From: Candidatus Aalborgicola bjergmarkensis
GTDB taxonomy: Bacteria > Pseudomonadota > Gammaproteobacteria > Burkholderiales > Burkholderiaceae_C
Direction of reading: 5' to 3'
Assembly (NCBI GenBank): GCA_016708725.1
Contig: JADJFE010000006.1
Span: 248,001-312,000, forward strand
Length of the DNA stretch: 64,000 nt
Below the pieces are notes generated by a model. That model did not search any database, had not been told where the DNA came from, and saw nothing but the letters and a program-made list of their open reading frames with translations. Positions 18,101 to 26,884 of the stretch are shown piece after piece (the first letter of the stretch is position 1; every line of letters begins with the position of its first letter). The position numbers and the translations under genes are program-made.

Positions 18101-19696
18101 TCAGCCCCGCTTTTTGCCGTTGGTTGCAGCTTGCGCGGTGCGGGTTTTCGGGGGCTTGGTGCTCGGGATCGTGCTGAGAAACTCCCCGGCCTGTTCACGC
18201 TGCACCCACAGCGCCAGCACTTTGCCTGCGCTCAGGCGTTGCTTGAAGCGCTTGGGCTGTACGTCGTTCCACTGCGCCAACTGGCTCACCGTGACGGAGC
18301 TGCGCCGGGCCACGTCAGCCAAGGTTTCGCGCGCATGGGCCTTGGTGTAGACCTTGACGATATCGGGCGTGGTTTGCATATAGGCGCTGGCTACCACCTG
18401 GGCATTGGCCTGGCTGCCAGCCGGGGCGGCAATGGGCAGAATCAGGGCCGAGCCGACTACGGGTTTCATGCCACGGCTGATGCCATTGACTGCGCGTATG
18501 GTGCTGGCCGAGATACCGTACTGTTTGGCTATGGCTTCGACGTGTTGCGTGGTTTTGAGGGTTTGTACGCTCCAGTTGGCGGTTTTGCCGGGGTGGGCAG
18601 ACAAGGCGGCTTCCAGGCGGGCACCGGCATCCTGCGGCAAGAGCAATTGCCTAGTGGCGGCTGCGAGCACCAGCGGGGGTTTGACGGCGGGGTTGAGCGC
18701 CAGAAAGTCGCGCTCACTGATGCCCGCCATGCGCACGGCCAGGCTGAGGTCGATGTCGCGGGTCAGCGCCACTTCCACGAGCGGGTTGCCATCGGGCATG
18801 TCGGGCAAACGGGTGTTGTGGCGTATGGGGTCGGCCACCAGCAGGGCCAGCGCCATGATTTGCGGCACGTAGTTGCGGGTTTCGGCGGGCATGAGCGGGG
18901 CCAGTGCGGCAAAGTCGGTCGGCAGGCCGCGTGCGCGCTGGCGTGCCACGGCTTTGCCCACGCTGCCTTCGCCCCAGTTGTAGGCAGCCATGGCCAGGTG
19001 CCAGTCGCCAAACTGGGCGTAGAGTTTTTCCAGATAGTCCATGGCGGCGTGCGTTGCCTGGCGCAGGTTCTTGCGGTCATCGACCAGATGGGAGGTGCGC
19101 AGCTCAAAGCGCCGCGCCGTGGGAGCCATGAACTGCCACAGTCCCAATGCGCCCACGGGGGAGCGGGCCTGCGGGTTAAGCGCGCTCTCAACCATGGGCA
19201 GCAGGGCCAGCTCCAGCGGCATCTTGCGCTGCTCCAGTTCTTCGATGATGAGGGGTAGGTAGAGCCGGATGCGGTCAGCGCGCGTGCCCACAAAGCCGCT
19301 GGCAGCAAAGCGGCGGGCATGGACGTTGACCAGATCGTGCTCCAGCTCCGGCACCGCAAAACCCCGGCGCAACCGGCCCCACAGGTCGGGTGCGGCCAGC
19401 AGTTCGGGCGCTATGTCTCTTTGTGGCTTTGGCCTGGGCTGTGCAGTGGCCACAACGGGGTTGGCATCGCTACCTGGGCGAACTTGCGGTTGTGCAGGTG
19501 TGCTGATGCCCGCTGGCGGCTGGCCTGAGCCTGCTCCAGGGTAGTGCGGTGCGGTCTGGCAGGCACTCAGGAAAGCTGCAAGCAACACGCTCAAGGCGCC
19601 GGGCACTATCCGGGTTGTTTGGCGGCTTGCGTTGCACAGTATGGGGCGGCTTGATGGGCGAACCGCTGCGCTGTTGGGGGTGGCATGTGTGTTCAT
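18101..19696 (-). CDS. mltD: Membrane-bound lytic murein transglycosylase D
   Basis: The protein has 531 residues. A lipoprotein-type signal (LSVLLAAFLSAC, Cys near residue 46) is followed by a family 1 lytic transglycosylase domain with the catalytic Glu in LLPMVESALNPQA and the QFMAPTARRF motif. Two LysM-like repeats come after it (QHVEAIAKQYGISAST, then a second near 450-500). It cleaves glycan strands to 1,6-anhydro products in the periplasm. The ECF-type promoter ends only about 8 bp before this ATG, so the transcript may be nearly leaderless or a downstream GTG may be used. Joint control with an FtsW-PBP fusion suggests wall remodelling in the regulon. Confidence 0.9.
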   Translation of the reverse strand: MNTHATPNSAAVRPSSRPILCNASRQTTRIVPGALSVLLAAFLSACQTAPHYPGAGSGQPPAGISTPAQPQVRPGSDANPVVATAQPRPKPQRDIAPELLAAPDLWGRLRRGFAVPELEHDLVNVHARRFAASGFVGTRADRIRLYLPLIIEELEQRKMPLELALLPMVESALNPQARSPVGALGLWQFMAPTARRFELRTSHLVDDRKNLRQATHAAMDYLEKLYAQFGDWHLAMAAYNWGEGSVGKAVARQRARGLPTDFAALAPLMPAETRNYVPQIMALALLVADPIRHNTRLPDMPDGNPLVEVALTRDIDLSLAVRMAGISERDFLALNPAVKPPLVLAAATRQLLLPQDAGARLEAALSAHPGKTANWSVQTLKTTQHVEAIAKQYGISASTIRAVNGISRGMKPVVGSALILPIAAPAGSQANAQVVASAYMQTTPDIVKVYTKAHARETLADVARRSSVTVSQLAQWNDVQPKRFKQRLSAGKVLALWVQREQAGEFLSTIPSTKPPKTRTAQAATNGKKRG

Positions 19697-19703
19697 GCAA
19701 GCC

Positions 19704-19729
19704 TAGACGCAGGCGGTGAGAAAGTGTCA
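19704..19729 (-). promoter_or_regulatory. ECF-type promoter of mltD
   Basis: Minus strand: TGACA (19725-19729), 15 bp, CGTCTA (19704-19709). Confidence 0.7.
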
Positions 19730-19749
19730 GATGGGGAGGTGAATACTAC

Positions 19750-19815
19750 TGATTTACTAGCTTCCCCCGCACGTCTCACATGCGCTACAGCCCGATTTGG
19801 CTTGAAAAATGCAAA
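19750..19815 (+). repeat. R1 dispersed repeat
   Basis: Forward copy: ACTAGCTTCCCCCGCACGTC, then TACAGCCCGATTTGGCTTG and an A-rich end. It lies at the 3' side of the DUF1566 remnant. Confidence 0.7.
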
Positions 19816-19858
19816 AAATTATCAAATCACCAAATAGACAAATCCCCCAGCACCATGC

Positions 19859-20032
19859 TCAGGGACGCCGAACACACAGAGCCCGTCCGGCGTCGCGGTA
19901 CTCGACATGCTCAGTGTTCCGATAGCCACTGCGGAGGGTAACGGAAAAGGCCTGGGAGGAACCTTGACGTTCATTGCTCCAATACCAAGGGCGACAAGCG
20001 CTACACGCACAGAGAAATGGAATATTTTCATG
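19859..20032 (-). pseudogene. Deletion remnant of a DUF1566 caspase-type gene with orphan variable end
   Basis: A start codon and signal peptide (MKIFHFSVRVALVALGIGA) are joined out of frame to the last ~40 codons of a DUF1566 domain. In its own frame that end reads WSNERQGSSQA, then VEYRDAGRALCVRRP and a stop. The end matches the intact gene at 24762 except at variable codons. An ECF-type promoter still precedes the start, so a short out-of-frame product might be expressed. Confidence 0.7.
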
Positions 20033-20077
20033 GCAAGGTTTCGCGTAAAAATGAAGCGGACATTGGACGCATGATAC

Positions 20078-20103
20078 AAAACGCCGCGCGCATCAAAACG
20101 TCA
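20078..20103 (-). promoter_or_regulatory. ECF-type promoter of the deleted DUF1566 gene
   Basis: Minus strand: TGACG (20099-20103), 15 bp, CGTTTT (20078-20083). About 45 bp upstream of the remnant's ATG. Confidence 0.65.
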
Positions 20104-20110
20104 GATACTG

Positions 20111-20307
20111 TCAGATACCGCCTGCTGCGAGGCTGTCGTTTTGCAGGTAGCCGCTGGTCAGCACGAATTTACCCGAAAATTGTGCGCGAAATTCGCTTGC
20201 GTATTGGTCATCCAGAATGACGAAGTGCTGCACCTCGGGGTGCGCTTGCAGCCAGGCCTTGATTTCGGCTGAACGCATGCCGAGTTTGGGCGTTGCGTCA
20301 GTAATGA
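20111..20307 (-). pseudogene. C-terminal fragment of a HAD-domain protein
   Basis: The readable part (ITDATPKLGMRSAEIKAWLQ, then VQHFVILDDQY) resembles the C-terminal half of small HAD-fold proteins whose name derives from the Swiss Army Knife RNA-repair family. The N-terminal half with the nucleophile aspartate is missing. At ~20307 the sequence switches to a DUF1703 fragment on the other strand. Confidence 0.5.
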
Positions 20308-20703
20308 AGTGGTATGGCTGGCTTGCGCACGCATTGCGAGGTTCTATTCGCCAGCATCCCTTACCAATGGCAGACCAACAACCCCATTGCCCAGTACGAG
20401 GGCTATTACGCCAGTATCTTCTACAGCCACTTTGCCGCACTGGGTCTGGACATCCGGCTGGAGGATTCCACGAACCATGGCCGCATCGACATGGCGGTGC
20501 TGTTTGAAGGCCATGTTTTTCTGTTCGAGTTCAAGGTGGTGGAACTGGTGCCAGAAGGGAAGGCTTTGCAGCAACTCAAGGACAAGGGCTATGCCGAAAA
20601 GTACCTCGGGCGCGGTGAGCCGGTGCATCTGATTGGCGTGGAGTTCAGCAAGGACGCGCGCAATGTGGTCGGGTTTGAGGTGGAGACGGTCACTAATTCA
20701 TAG
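20308..20703 (+). pseudogene. C-terminal fragment of a DUF1703-type ATPase/nuclease
   Basis: It encodes the last ~128 residues, including the PD-(D/E)XK nuclease core (GRIDMAVLFEGHVFLFEFKV), nearly identical to the genes at 23083 and 30824. The ATPase portion is absent. An internal ATG could give a nuclease-only product, but no promoter is visible. Confidence 0.8.
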
Positions 20704-21100
20704 CGCACCCCACACGTTCCATGCTGCATACGATGCAATTTCAAATGGATTCTTTGAATTTGCATGGTATGTATCCACGACTTTGTTCTGAACGTCTTTC
20801 CCCATCACCGCAGGAGACGGTGACATGCGGGCGCCAGCACCAAAGGTGCGATTTCATACCAGCCTGGGGCATCGCCCCAGGTATCGCCCCATGTATCGAA
20901 TCGCCCCCACCCACCAAAGGGATGAAAGCCCGATCCAACGCATTTCTACATCTCAAATGACGAGGCATCAATTTCGTGGCATCACGAACATGATCCGCCA
21001 CGGAACCTGGGGCGTTGCCCCAGGCTGGTATGGTTTCGGGCCTTTGGCCCTCCAGAACGGTCAAGTGCCGCGAGCACCAGATGTGCCATCCTCACTATCA
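20695..21100 (+). repeat. R2 repeat, copy A
   Basis: R2 is a ~300-bp element present four times. It starts with an R1 end fused to a DUF1703 stop codon and contains two hairpins, CCTGGGGCATCGCCCCAGG and CCTGGGGCGTTGCCCCAGG. With flanking bases these form a ~25-bp imperfect inverted repeat about 120 bp apart. This copy carries ~65 bp of extra sequence in its middle (about 20930-20995). No gene is supported in 20704-21164. Confidence 0.75.
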
Positions 21101-21164
21101 TTCCCGCGAAGGCTGGAATCCATGTAAGTTTTGATACGGGCCAAAAAGGTCTACAAAAAATAGC

Positions 21165-21656
21165 CTACACGTGCAAAACGCTGATCTGCCTGACCAGCGT
21201 GGCCGGGTGTTGGCCAGCGGCATTGACGTCGGGCTGAAACACGATGCGCAGCGTCTCCTGGCCGCGTCGGCCTTGCAAGCGCAGATCGGGGGTGCGCTGG
21301 CTCTGGCTGGCTTGCAAGCGGGTGCTCCAGATGGGGGCCGTCTTGCCTTCGGGGTTGATGGCATAGATGTCCGCCGTACCGCTGTGCGTGCTGCGCAGGT
21401 CCAGGGCAAATACGCTGCCGCTGGGCAGTGCCAATTGCTCGGGGTCGTCGAATTGGCTTCCCGCCAGAATGACGGCAACATGTAGATGCGGTGATGCGGT
21501 CAGCGGGCGCAGCAGATGCTGCACGCCGGAAGCAAGCACCAGGCCCACCAGGAGGGCGGCGAGAAAAGCCAGGGTGTTGCGCACAATCACACGCCGCCGT
21601 GTGGCAGCAGGCGCTGCGGCGGCAAGCACGGTGAAATCAGAATCAAGGCCGGACAT
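21165..21656 (-). CDS. Membrane-anchored DUF4384-like protein
   Basis: This 163-residue protein has a short cytoplasmic start, one helix at about 24-46 (LAFLAALLVGLVLASGVQ) and a periplasmic domain. The domain matches the 34066 and 43378 proteins block by block: LPSGSVFALDLRST, ADIYAINPEGKTAPIW and DLRLQGRRGQETLRIVF. It is transcribed away from the pseudokinase gene, and both face a shared intergenic region with two ECF-type promoters. Its function is unknown; related domains accompany exported caspases elsewhere in this window. The frame is open upstream on this strand to 22688, but that part is antisense to the kinase gene. Confidence 0.7.
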   Translation of the reverse strand: MSGLDSDFTVLAAAAPAATRRRVIVRNTLAFLAALLVGLVLASGVQHLLRPLTASPHLHVAVILAGSQFDDPEQLALPSGSVFALDLRSTHSGTADIYAINPEGKTAPIWSTRLQASQSQRTPDLRLQGRRGQETLRIVFQPDVNAAGQHPATLVRQISVLHV

Positions 21657-21704
21657 GCTGGAATCCTTTGAGAAAATGAATGGTCGCCCAAGGGCTTGCT
21701 GGTG

Positions 21705-21730
21705 TAGACGATTTTGCGCGCAAATCGTCA
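21705..21730 (-). promoter_or_regulatory. ECF-type promoter (leftward of divergent pair)
   Basis: Minus strand: TGACG (21726-21730), 15 bp, CGTCTA (21705-21710), about 49 bp before the 21656 start. Confidence 0.7.
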
Positions 21731-21757
21731 GATGCAAAATGTCAGACGCCAGATGTC

Positions 21758-21783
21758 TGACGTAATGTGCCGCTTTGCGTTTA
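21758..21783 (+). promoter_or_regulatory. ECF-type promoter (rightward of divergent pair)
   Basis: TGACG (21758-21762), 15 bp, CGTTTA (21778-21783), about 45 bp before the 21828 start. Two further TGAC-containing blocks lie between the divergent sites. Confidence 0.7.
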
Positions 21784-21827
21784 CACAGACAGATTTTCAA
21801 GTTTTGCATCACTTTCAAGGGATTCTT

Positions 21828-23051
21828 ATGTCTGACACAGCCCACCCCTCTATCCACGGTCCGGTTGATGCCGATGTGCAATGGTTTGGCGCAAGCCAGC
21901 GCATGATAGGTGGCCAGCCGGATAGCCGCTACGGATGGCTGGAGCGCGGTGGCGCGGTGTATATCGTCAAGGCCATCAGCCCTGATCTGACCGCCTATGC
22001 TGCCACTTTGTTGGCGCATGAGCGCCAGATGCTTGCGCGTCTGCAACAGCTCAAGGCCCCGGCGCCCGAGGTGCTGGATGTGGGCCGTGCCGACTGGCTG
22101 GTGACGCGCTTTGCGGGTTTGAGTCTGCAGCGCCTGACGCACGCCAGTGACTTGCAGGGCGCAAGCCCTCTGGAACGCTTTGGCTTTGCCGAACGGCTGG
22201 CGGCCTGGGTGTATTTGCTGCGCCGCCTGCAACCCATGGCCGACGCGGGTGTGCTGGCCATCGACCTGTACAGCGCCAATGTGGTGCTGCCGCTCACCCA
22301 TGTCACCCAGGGCCAGTTGCGTCTGCACGAAGCGGCCATGATTGACCACGCCCACACGCTGGAGGCCGGCATGAATATGCGCCGCCCGGTGTGGATCAAC
22401 CACGACATGGAGCGCATTGCCCCGGAACTCAAAGGCGCAATGCGTGCTGACATGGCCCGGCTCAAGGCAGCGTTTGACAATGTGGGTGCCCGTTTGCCCG
22501 GCTACAGCCGTCTGCCGGGTGATCTGGATGCCTTCAGCCGACGGGTCTGGGCCGAATACGATGCGCCCCAGCAGTTGCAGCAGTTGCTCGACAGTGGCAA
22601 TCTCGATGCCAACTGCGCCATGCAGTTTGCTGCAGGCATGGCGCTCAAGCACCTGGCGCCGCTGGCAGAGTCCTCCCAGCAAAGGCATACCCTGGAAGGT
22701 GTGTTACAGCGCATGACGGCAATGGATGCCAGCGCACGTTTCAAAAAACTCAGCCACGCAGCCGATGCGCTGGAAGCGGTAGTGCAAGCCCTGCCGCTGG
22801 TCAGTGCGCACAGCTTCGCACCCTTGCAGCCGCAGGATTTGACCCTGCGTGAAGACCCGGCACCGCCGCCAAATCCTGAGCCACCATCCAGAAAACCCGT
22901 TGAAGTCCCTACCATTCGTGCGATTGTTTCTGTACCGCCATCGCCACCGCCAGCCCCCAGGTTGCCACCGCTGCCCATGCGCTGGCTGTTTGTCGCGCTT
23001 GCACTGGGTTTGGCGTGGGGCACACGCTGGCCCCTGTCCTGGGGCGGATGA
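21828..23051 (+). CDS. Protein kinase-like membrane protein, catalytic loop degenerate
   Basis: The 407-residue protein follows a kinase plan. A VAIK-like lysine lies in AVYIVKAISPD (about 48) and an alpha-C glutamate in LAHERQMLARL. The catalytic loop reads AIDLYSANVVL (Asp and Asn kept, His and the loop Lys lost). IDH occupies the DFG position. A Pro-rich linker and one C-terminal helix (LFVALALGLAWG) anchor it. It may be a pseudokinase or a weak kinase. PknB-RodA-PbpA genes cluster in actinobacteria, and here a kinase-like protein and a RodA-PBP fusion share the same promoter class. Confidence 0.65.
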   Translation: MSDTAHPSIHGPVDADVQWFGASQRMIGGQPDSRYGWLERGGAVYIVKAISPDLTAYAATLLAHERQMLARLQQLKAPAPEVLDVGRADWLVTRFAGLSLQRLTHASDLQGASPLERFGFAERLAAWVYLLRRLQPMADAGVLAIDLYSANVVLPLTHVTQGQLRLHEAAMIDHAHTLEAGMNMRRPVWINHDMERIAPELKGAMRADMARLKAAFDNVGARLPGYSRLPGDLDAFSRRVWAEYDAPQQLQQLLDSGNLDANCAMQFAAGMALKHLAPLAESSQQRHTLEGVLQRMTAMDASARFKKLSHAADALEAVVQALPLVSAHSFAPLQPQDLTLREDPAPPPNPEPPSRKPVEVPTIRAIVSVPPSPPPAPRLPPLPMRWLFVALALGLAWGTRWPLSWGG

Positions 23052-23082
23052 GAACGGGAGGTGCGCACGTAGAATCAGTCGC

Positions 23083-24663
23083 ATGAACACCGCCCCATCC
23101 ACCCCGCTGCCACGCAAGCGCCTGCCCATTGGCATCCAGACCTTTCGTGAAATCCGCGAGGACAATTGCTACTACGTGGACAAGACCGGCATTGCTGTCG
23201 ACCTGGTGCAAAGCGGCAAATACTACTTTCTCTCCCGCCCCCGGCGCTTTGGCAAAAGCCTGTTTCTGGACACGCTCAAGGAACTTTTTGAAGGCAACCG
23301 GGCGCTGTTTACCGGTTTGATAGCCGACATCCGCTGGGACTGGAGCAAGAAATTCCCGGTCATCTCCATCAATCTTGGCGATGGCGTGCTGCGCAGCCGC
23401 GTGGAACTGGACCACCGCATTGAAGAAATCCTGGGTGACCATGAACGCCGCCTGGGGGTGCAGGTCTTACACAGTAGTATCAGTGGACGCTTTGCAAATC
23501 TGCTGCGCGAAGCACACGCCAAATCCGGCCAGCGCGTGGTAGTCCTGGTGGACGAATACGACAAACCGATTCTGGACAACATCACCGATTCCGCCGCAGC
23601 GCTGGAAATGCGCCAGGGTTTGAAGAATCTGTACTCGGTCATCAAAGGCGCCGACGCACACATCAAGTTTGCTTTTCTGACCGGCGTATCCAAGTTCAGC
23701 AAGGTCAGCATCTTCTCAGACCTGAACAACCTGACCGACATCACGCTGGACAAAAGTTGCAGCACCATCTGCGGCTACACCGACGCGGACATCGACACCG
23801 TGTTTGCCCCCGAATTGCCGGGGCTGGATCGCGCCGAGATCCGCCACTGGTACAACGGCTACCGCTGGCTGGGCGAAGGCATCTACAACCCGTTCGATGT
23901 GCTGCTGCTGCTGCGTAGCCGCACATTCCGCCCCTATTGGTTTGAAACCGGCACGCCCACGTTTCTGGTCAAACTGCTGACCGAGCGCGGCTACTTCACG
24001 CCCAATCTGGCGTACCAGCAAACCAGCCTGGAACTGCTCTCGACCTTTGACGTGGAAGGAATCACCAGCGAGGCGCTGCTATGGCAAACCGGCTACCTGA
24101 CCGTGACCCATGCGCATGAACTGCTGCCGGGCATCTGGGTCTATACCCTGGGTTATCCCAACTACGAGGTGCAAACCAGTCTGAACACGGTGCTGCTGGC
24201 TGGTATGGGACTGGATGCGCAACGCACGTTCACGCAACGCCTGCACCTGCCAGCATTGCTGCGCGCGGCGGATATGGCTGGCTTGCGCACGCATTGCGAG
24301 GTGCTATTCGCCAGCATCCCCCACCAGTGGCAGACCAACAACCCCATTGCCCAGTACGAAGGTTACTACGCCAGCATCTTCTACAGCCACTTCGCCGCCC
24401 TGGGCCTGGACATCCGACCCGAAGACACCACGAACCATGGCCGCATCGACATGGCGGTATTGTTTGAAGGCCACGTGTTCCTGTTCGAGTTCAAGGTGGT
24501 GGAACTGGTGCCACAAGGCAAAGCCTTGCAGCAGCTCAAGGATAAGGGCTATGCCGAAAAGTACCTCGGGCGCGGCGAGCCGGTGCATCTGATTGGCGTG
24601 GAGTTCAGCAAGGACGCGCGCAATGTGGTTGGGTTTGAGGTGGAGACACTCAGCAATTCATAG
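23083..24663 (+). CDS. DUF1703-type AAA ATPase with PD-(D/E)XK nuclease domain, copy 1
   Basis: The protein has 526 residues. An N-terminal ATPase-like domain carries the modified P-loop SRPRRFGKSLFLDTL (about 51-65) and Walker B VVVLVDEYDKPIL (about 150). The C-terminal nuclease-like domain has GRIDMAVLFEGHVFLFEFKV (about 455-475). It corresponds to the AAA-ATPase_like plus PDDEXK_9 architecture, common in multicopy, biology unknown. It is almost identical to the 30824 copy except for one ~35-residue block near 112-146. It starts 31 bp after the kinase-like gene, and no promoter of the ECF type precedes it. Confidence 0.85.
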   Translation: MNTAPSTPLPRKRLPIGIQTFREIREDNCYYVDKTGIAVDLVQSGKYYFLSRPRRFGKSLFLDTLKELFEGNRALFTGLIADIRWDWSKKFPVISINLGDGVLRSRVELDHRIEEILGDHERRLGVQVLHSSISGRFANLLREAHAKSGQRVVVLVDEYDKPILDNITDSAAALEMRQGLKNLYSVIKGADAHIKFAFLTGVSKFSKVSIFSDLNNLTDITLDKSCSTICGYTDADIDTVFAPELPGLDRAEIRHWYNGYRWLGEGIYNPFDVLLLLRSRTFRPYWFETGTPTFLVKLLTERGYFTPNLAYQQTSLELLSTFDVEGITSEALLWQTGYLTVTHAHELLPGIWVYTLGYPNYEVQTSLNTVLLAGMGLDAQRTFTQRLHLPALLRAADMAGLRTHCEVLFASIPHQWQTNNPIAQYEGYYASIFYSHFAALGLDIRPEDTTNHGRIDMAVLFEGHVFLFEFKVVELVPQGKALQQLKDKGYAEKYLGRGEPVHLIGVEFSKDARNVVGFEVETLSNS

Positions 24664-24725
24664 CTGTACCCGCACGTTCCATGCTGCCTATAGCCCGATT
24701 TGGCTTGTAAATACGCAAAAATAAT
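24655..24725 (+). repeat. R1 dispersed repeat
   Basis: It begins in the DUF1703 stop codon (AATTCATAGCTGTACCCGCA) and ends in A-rich sequence next to the DUF1566 caspase 3' end. Confidence 0.75.
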
Positions 24726-24761
24726 CAAATCACCAAATAGCCAAATCCCCCAGCACCATGC

Positions 24762-26186
24762 TCAGGGACGCCGAACACATAGAGCCCGTAGGTTGGGACG
24801 GGCCTCAACAGGACTGGAGAATCGATTACTATCCGTGAGGTAGACGAAGAAGGCCTCGGAGGAACCATCACGTTCATTGCTCCAGAACCACCAATCAGTT
24901 AATCTAAACTTTCGAGAGGTCCGGCAGGTGGATGTACCACATGGATTGGATTGCGATCGGTCATATATCCCCTGGAGCTCATTAACAGAAGGCAAGCGCC
25001 AGCCACCACCTTTGTTGGCACAGTAACTCTTGGCTTCATTCCAGTTGATACCCGATCCGTTGTCGGCCTTTGTCCACTGCAAACCGGTTTGGGTGTCTGT
25101 GATGACCACGCCGCTTTCCTGAAAACGATCTTCATGCGCTCCCAATGTGGTCTGAACGGGGCGGGGCTGCTGGGGTTGCGGGGCGGTAACGGTTGCCGGC
25201 GGCGCTGGCGAGGGCTGTAATCCCTCCAGTGCCATGCGCGCTGTACCGGCATACCGACCGATGGGGTAGGCTTTCAGGTAGGCGTTGTAGGATGCCACCG
25301 TATCACGCTTCTTTGCCAACTCCCACGCCTCTTGCTCCGGGTCGGACTGTGCGGGTTTGTAGCTTGGGTCTGGCTCGGGCTTGAGGCTGGCTACCTGCGT
25401 GCCAGGGCCAGGGGTGGATGTGGACTTGAGCACGATGCGGCCGCGCAGGCCTACGTCTTCACGGGGTTTTTGCTTGCCATTGGTCAAGCGCTCCACTTCC
25501 ACGGCGGTGCGGTCGAATACCTCGCGCAAATCCAGACCGGCCTGGCTGAGGTGGCGGGTGAGTTGCTCGGTGTAGACGCCGTTGGTGCCTCGACCATCGT
25601 CGGCTGTGTCGCCCGGTGCGGTGGCATAGGCCACGATGCTGCCGGTGGGTACACTCATGCGCGCCAGACCCCGGTAGCTGGAGCGGCTGGCTCCGGCATA
25701 GGGGTTGTCGCGGCAGGCATCCAGTATCACCAGACCCACGCGGGCCTTGGCATCTTCTATGCGGCGCAGCACGCTGTTGGCATCCACCGCTTCATCGGGC
25801 ACATCGCTTTCGCCATGTATTTGGGCCTTTAGCGGAATCAGGTAGTTGGTGCCGCTCACCTGCGCACCGTGCCCGGCGTAAAAAAACAGGGCTATGTCGG
25901 CGTTGCGGGCCTTGGCCTCGAACTCCCGCAGGCCACCCAGCAGTTCACGCCGGTCGGCATTGCGCACCAGACTGACCTCAAAACCCAGCCCGCGCAGGGT
26001 GCTTTGCATCAGTTCGGCATCGTTGACCGGGTTGCGCAGGGGTTTTTCGGCGTAGCTGGCGTTGCCAATCACCAGCGCAACACGCCGCTCGGCAGCACTG
26101 GATGGCAGGCTAACACCCAGAAACAATAGCAGCAGACAGTGCAACAGGTGACGCAGCATCCGGGAATCAATCAGTGGGTGAAACAT
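24762..26186 (-). CDS. Exported caspase with C-terminal DUF1566 domain
   Basis: The chosen start (26186, MFHPLIDSRML) gives 474 residues and has AAGG upstream; 26159 is an alternative. A signal peptide (ending SSAAE) precedes a caspase domain with His106 in FFYAGHGAQV and Cys158 in VILDACRDNP. A short repeat-like segment (KRDTVASYNAYLKAYPIGR) and a Pro-rich linker follow. The C-terminal DUF1566 (Lcl_C-like) domain covers about 370-474 (GLQWTKADNGSGINWNEAK; WRLPSVNELQGIYD; FWSNERDGS; RALCVRRP). DUF1566 domains are known DGR targets in Legionella. Two orphan 3' ends with different codons in the last 40 positions suggest this one was diversified as well. Confidence 0.85.
   Translation of the reverse strand: MFHPLIDSRMLRHLLHCLLLLFLGVSLPSSAAERRVALVIGNASYAEKPLRNPVNDAELMQSTLRGLGFEVSLVRNADRRELLGGLREFEAKARNADIALFFYAGHGAQVSGTNYLIPLKAQIHGESDVPDEAVDANSVLRRIEDAKARVGLVILDACRDNPYAGASRSSYRGLARMSVPTGSIVAYATAPGDTADDGRGTNGVYTEQLTRHLSQAGLDLREVFDRTAVEVERLTNGKQKPREDVGLRGRIVLKSTSTPGPGTQVASLKPEPDPSYKPAQSDPEQEAWELAKKRDTVASYNAYLKAYPIGRYAGTARMALEGLQPSPAPPATVTAPQPQQPRPVQTTLGAHEDRFQESGVVITDTQTGLQWTKADNGSGINWNEAKSYCANKGGGWRLPSVNELQGIYDRSQSNPCGTSTCRTSRKFRLTDWWFWSNERDGSSEAFFVYLTDSNRFSSPVEARPNLRALCVRRP
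24780..24900 (-). other. Candidate DUF1566-type variable region
   Basis: Aligned with the remnants at 19859 and 28974, the final codons read GAG-GCC-CGT-CCC-AAC-CTA, against GAG-TAC-CGC-GAC-GCC-GGA and GAG-GGT-CGC-TTC-AAC-TTT. The frame GAG, CGY and the following RALCVRRP codons are fixed, while intervening codons change at the first two positions. Confidence 0.5.
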
Positions 26187-26265
26187 GGTGGCATACCTTG
26201 GCTTGGGTATTCGATGGACGGTTGACGGTGGGAAACTGTGGCAACAGCTTACCGCTCTATGATAC

Positions 26266-26291
26266 AAAACGTACCCCGTACCCAAACATCA
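26266..26291 (-). promoter_or_regulatory. ECF-type promoter of the DUF1566 caspase
   Basis: Minus strand: TGATG (26287-26291), 15 bp, CGTTTT (26266-26271). The upstream block has T for C at one position. Confidence 0.6.
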
Positions 26292-26299
26292 GATTCGGC

Positions 26300-26410
26300 T
26301 CACAGCGCATGCCTACAATCATGAACCCCGCTCAACCGGCCAGCGCGTGGTGGTGCTGGTCGATGGGTACGACAAGCCCATACTCGACCGCATTACCGAA
26401 TCCACCATCG
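26300..26410 (+). pseudogene. Internal-deletion remnant of a DUF1703-type gene
   Basis: The leader and start (CACAGCGCATGCCTACAATC, then ATGAAC) match the 30824 gene. The sequence then jumps to the Walker B region, GQRVVVLVDGYDKPILDRIT, with the invariant Asp-Glu changed to Asp-Gly. After ~26410 the homology ends. Confidence 0.7.
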
Positions 26411-26437
26411 CACCAATCCATTTCATCCTTTTCAGCT

Positions 26438-26839
26438 ATGACCGATGCTTTCACCGTTGTGCGCCAGAACGCGGATACTGTCGCCAGACTTCATCTCCAG
26501 ATGGAGTCCATCAGAAATCAGATTGAATCTCTGAACGAAATGACTGCCACTGCATTGGCTCCTTTGGTTTACCAGTGCTATGCCACTTGGCAGCCACAGG
26601 TAGGCGATGCGGCCTATTATTTTGAGGCAATGGAGTGCCGCTACTTCGAAGTCGTGGTGCGCGAGCGCAATGCTTCCTATGTCCGCACCCAATGCACAGC
26701 GCCAAATCACAAAGCTTTCTACAGTTTTACGCTGGATGGTGGCGCAGATGAGCATACAACGCCATGTTTTATCGTGCCACCGGCACTTTTCGCCACTTTG
26801 CGCGATGCGCTGGGATTGCAGTACATGTTTTCATCTTAG
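26438..26839 (+). CDS. Small hypothetical protein
   Basis: This 133-residue frame (MTDAFTVVRQNADTVARLHL) has an amphipathic helical N-terminus with heptad-like spacing to about residue 45. A mixed C-terminal part follows with three Cys (YQCYATW; AMECRYF; RTQCTAP) and ends LGLQYMFSS. No family is recognised. It lies between a DUF1703 remnant and an R2 repeat, so it could be a passenger gene. Confidence 0.45.
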   Translation: MTDAFTVVRQNADTVARLHLQMESIRNQIESLNEMTATALAPLVYQCYATWQPQVGDAAYYFEAMECRYFEVVVRERNASYVRTQCTAPNHKAFYSFTLDGGADEHTTPCFIVPPALFATLRDALGLQYMFSS

Positions 26840-26884
26840 GACGGCTGTTGGGCTTGCCGCGTTTACGCTGGAAGTGCTCAATAA

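Noticed and set aside
21165..22688. A 507-codon minus-strand frame
   Set aside because: The portion above 21656 is antisense to the kinase-like gene, and the promoter at 21705-21730 lies inside it.
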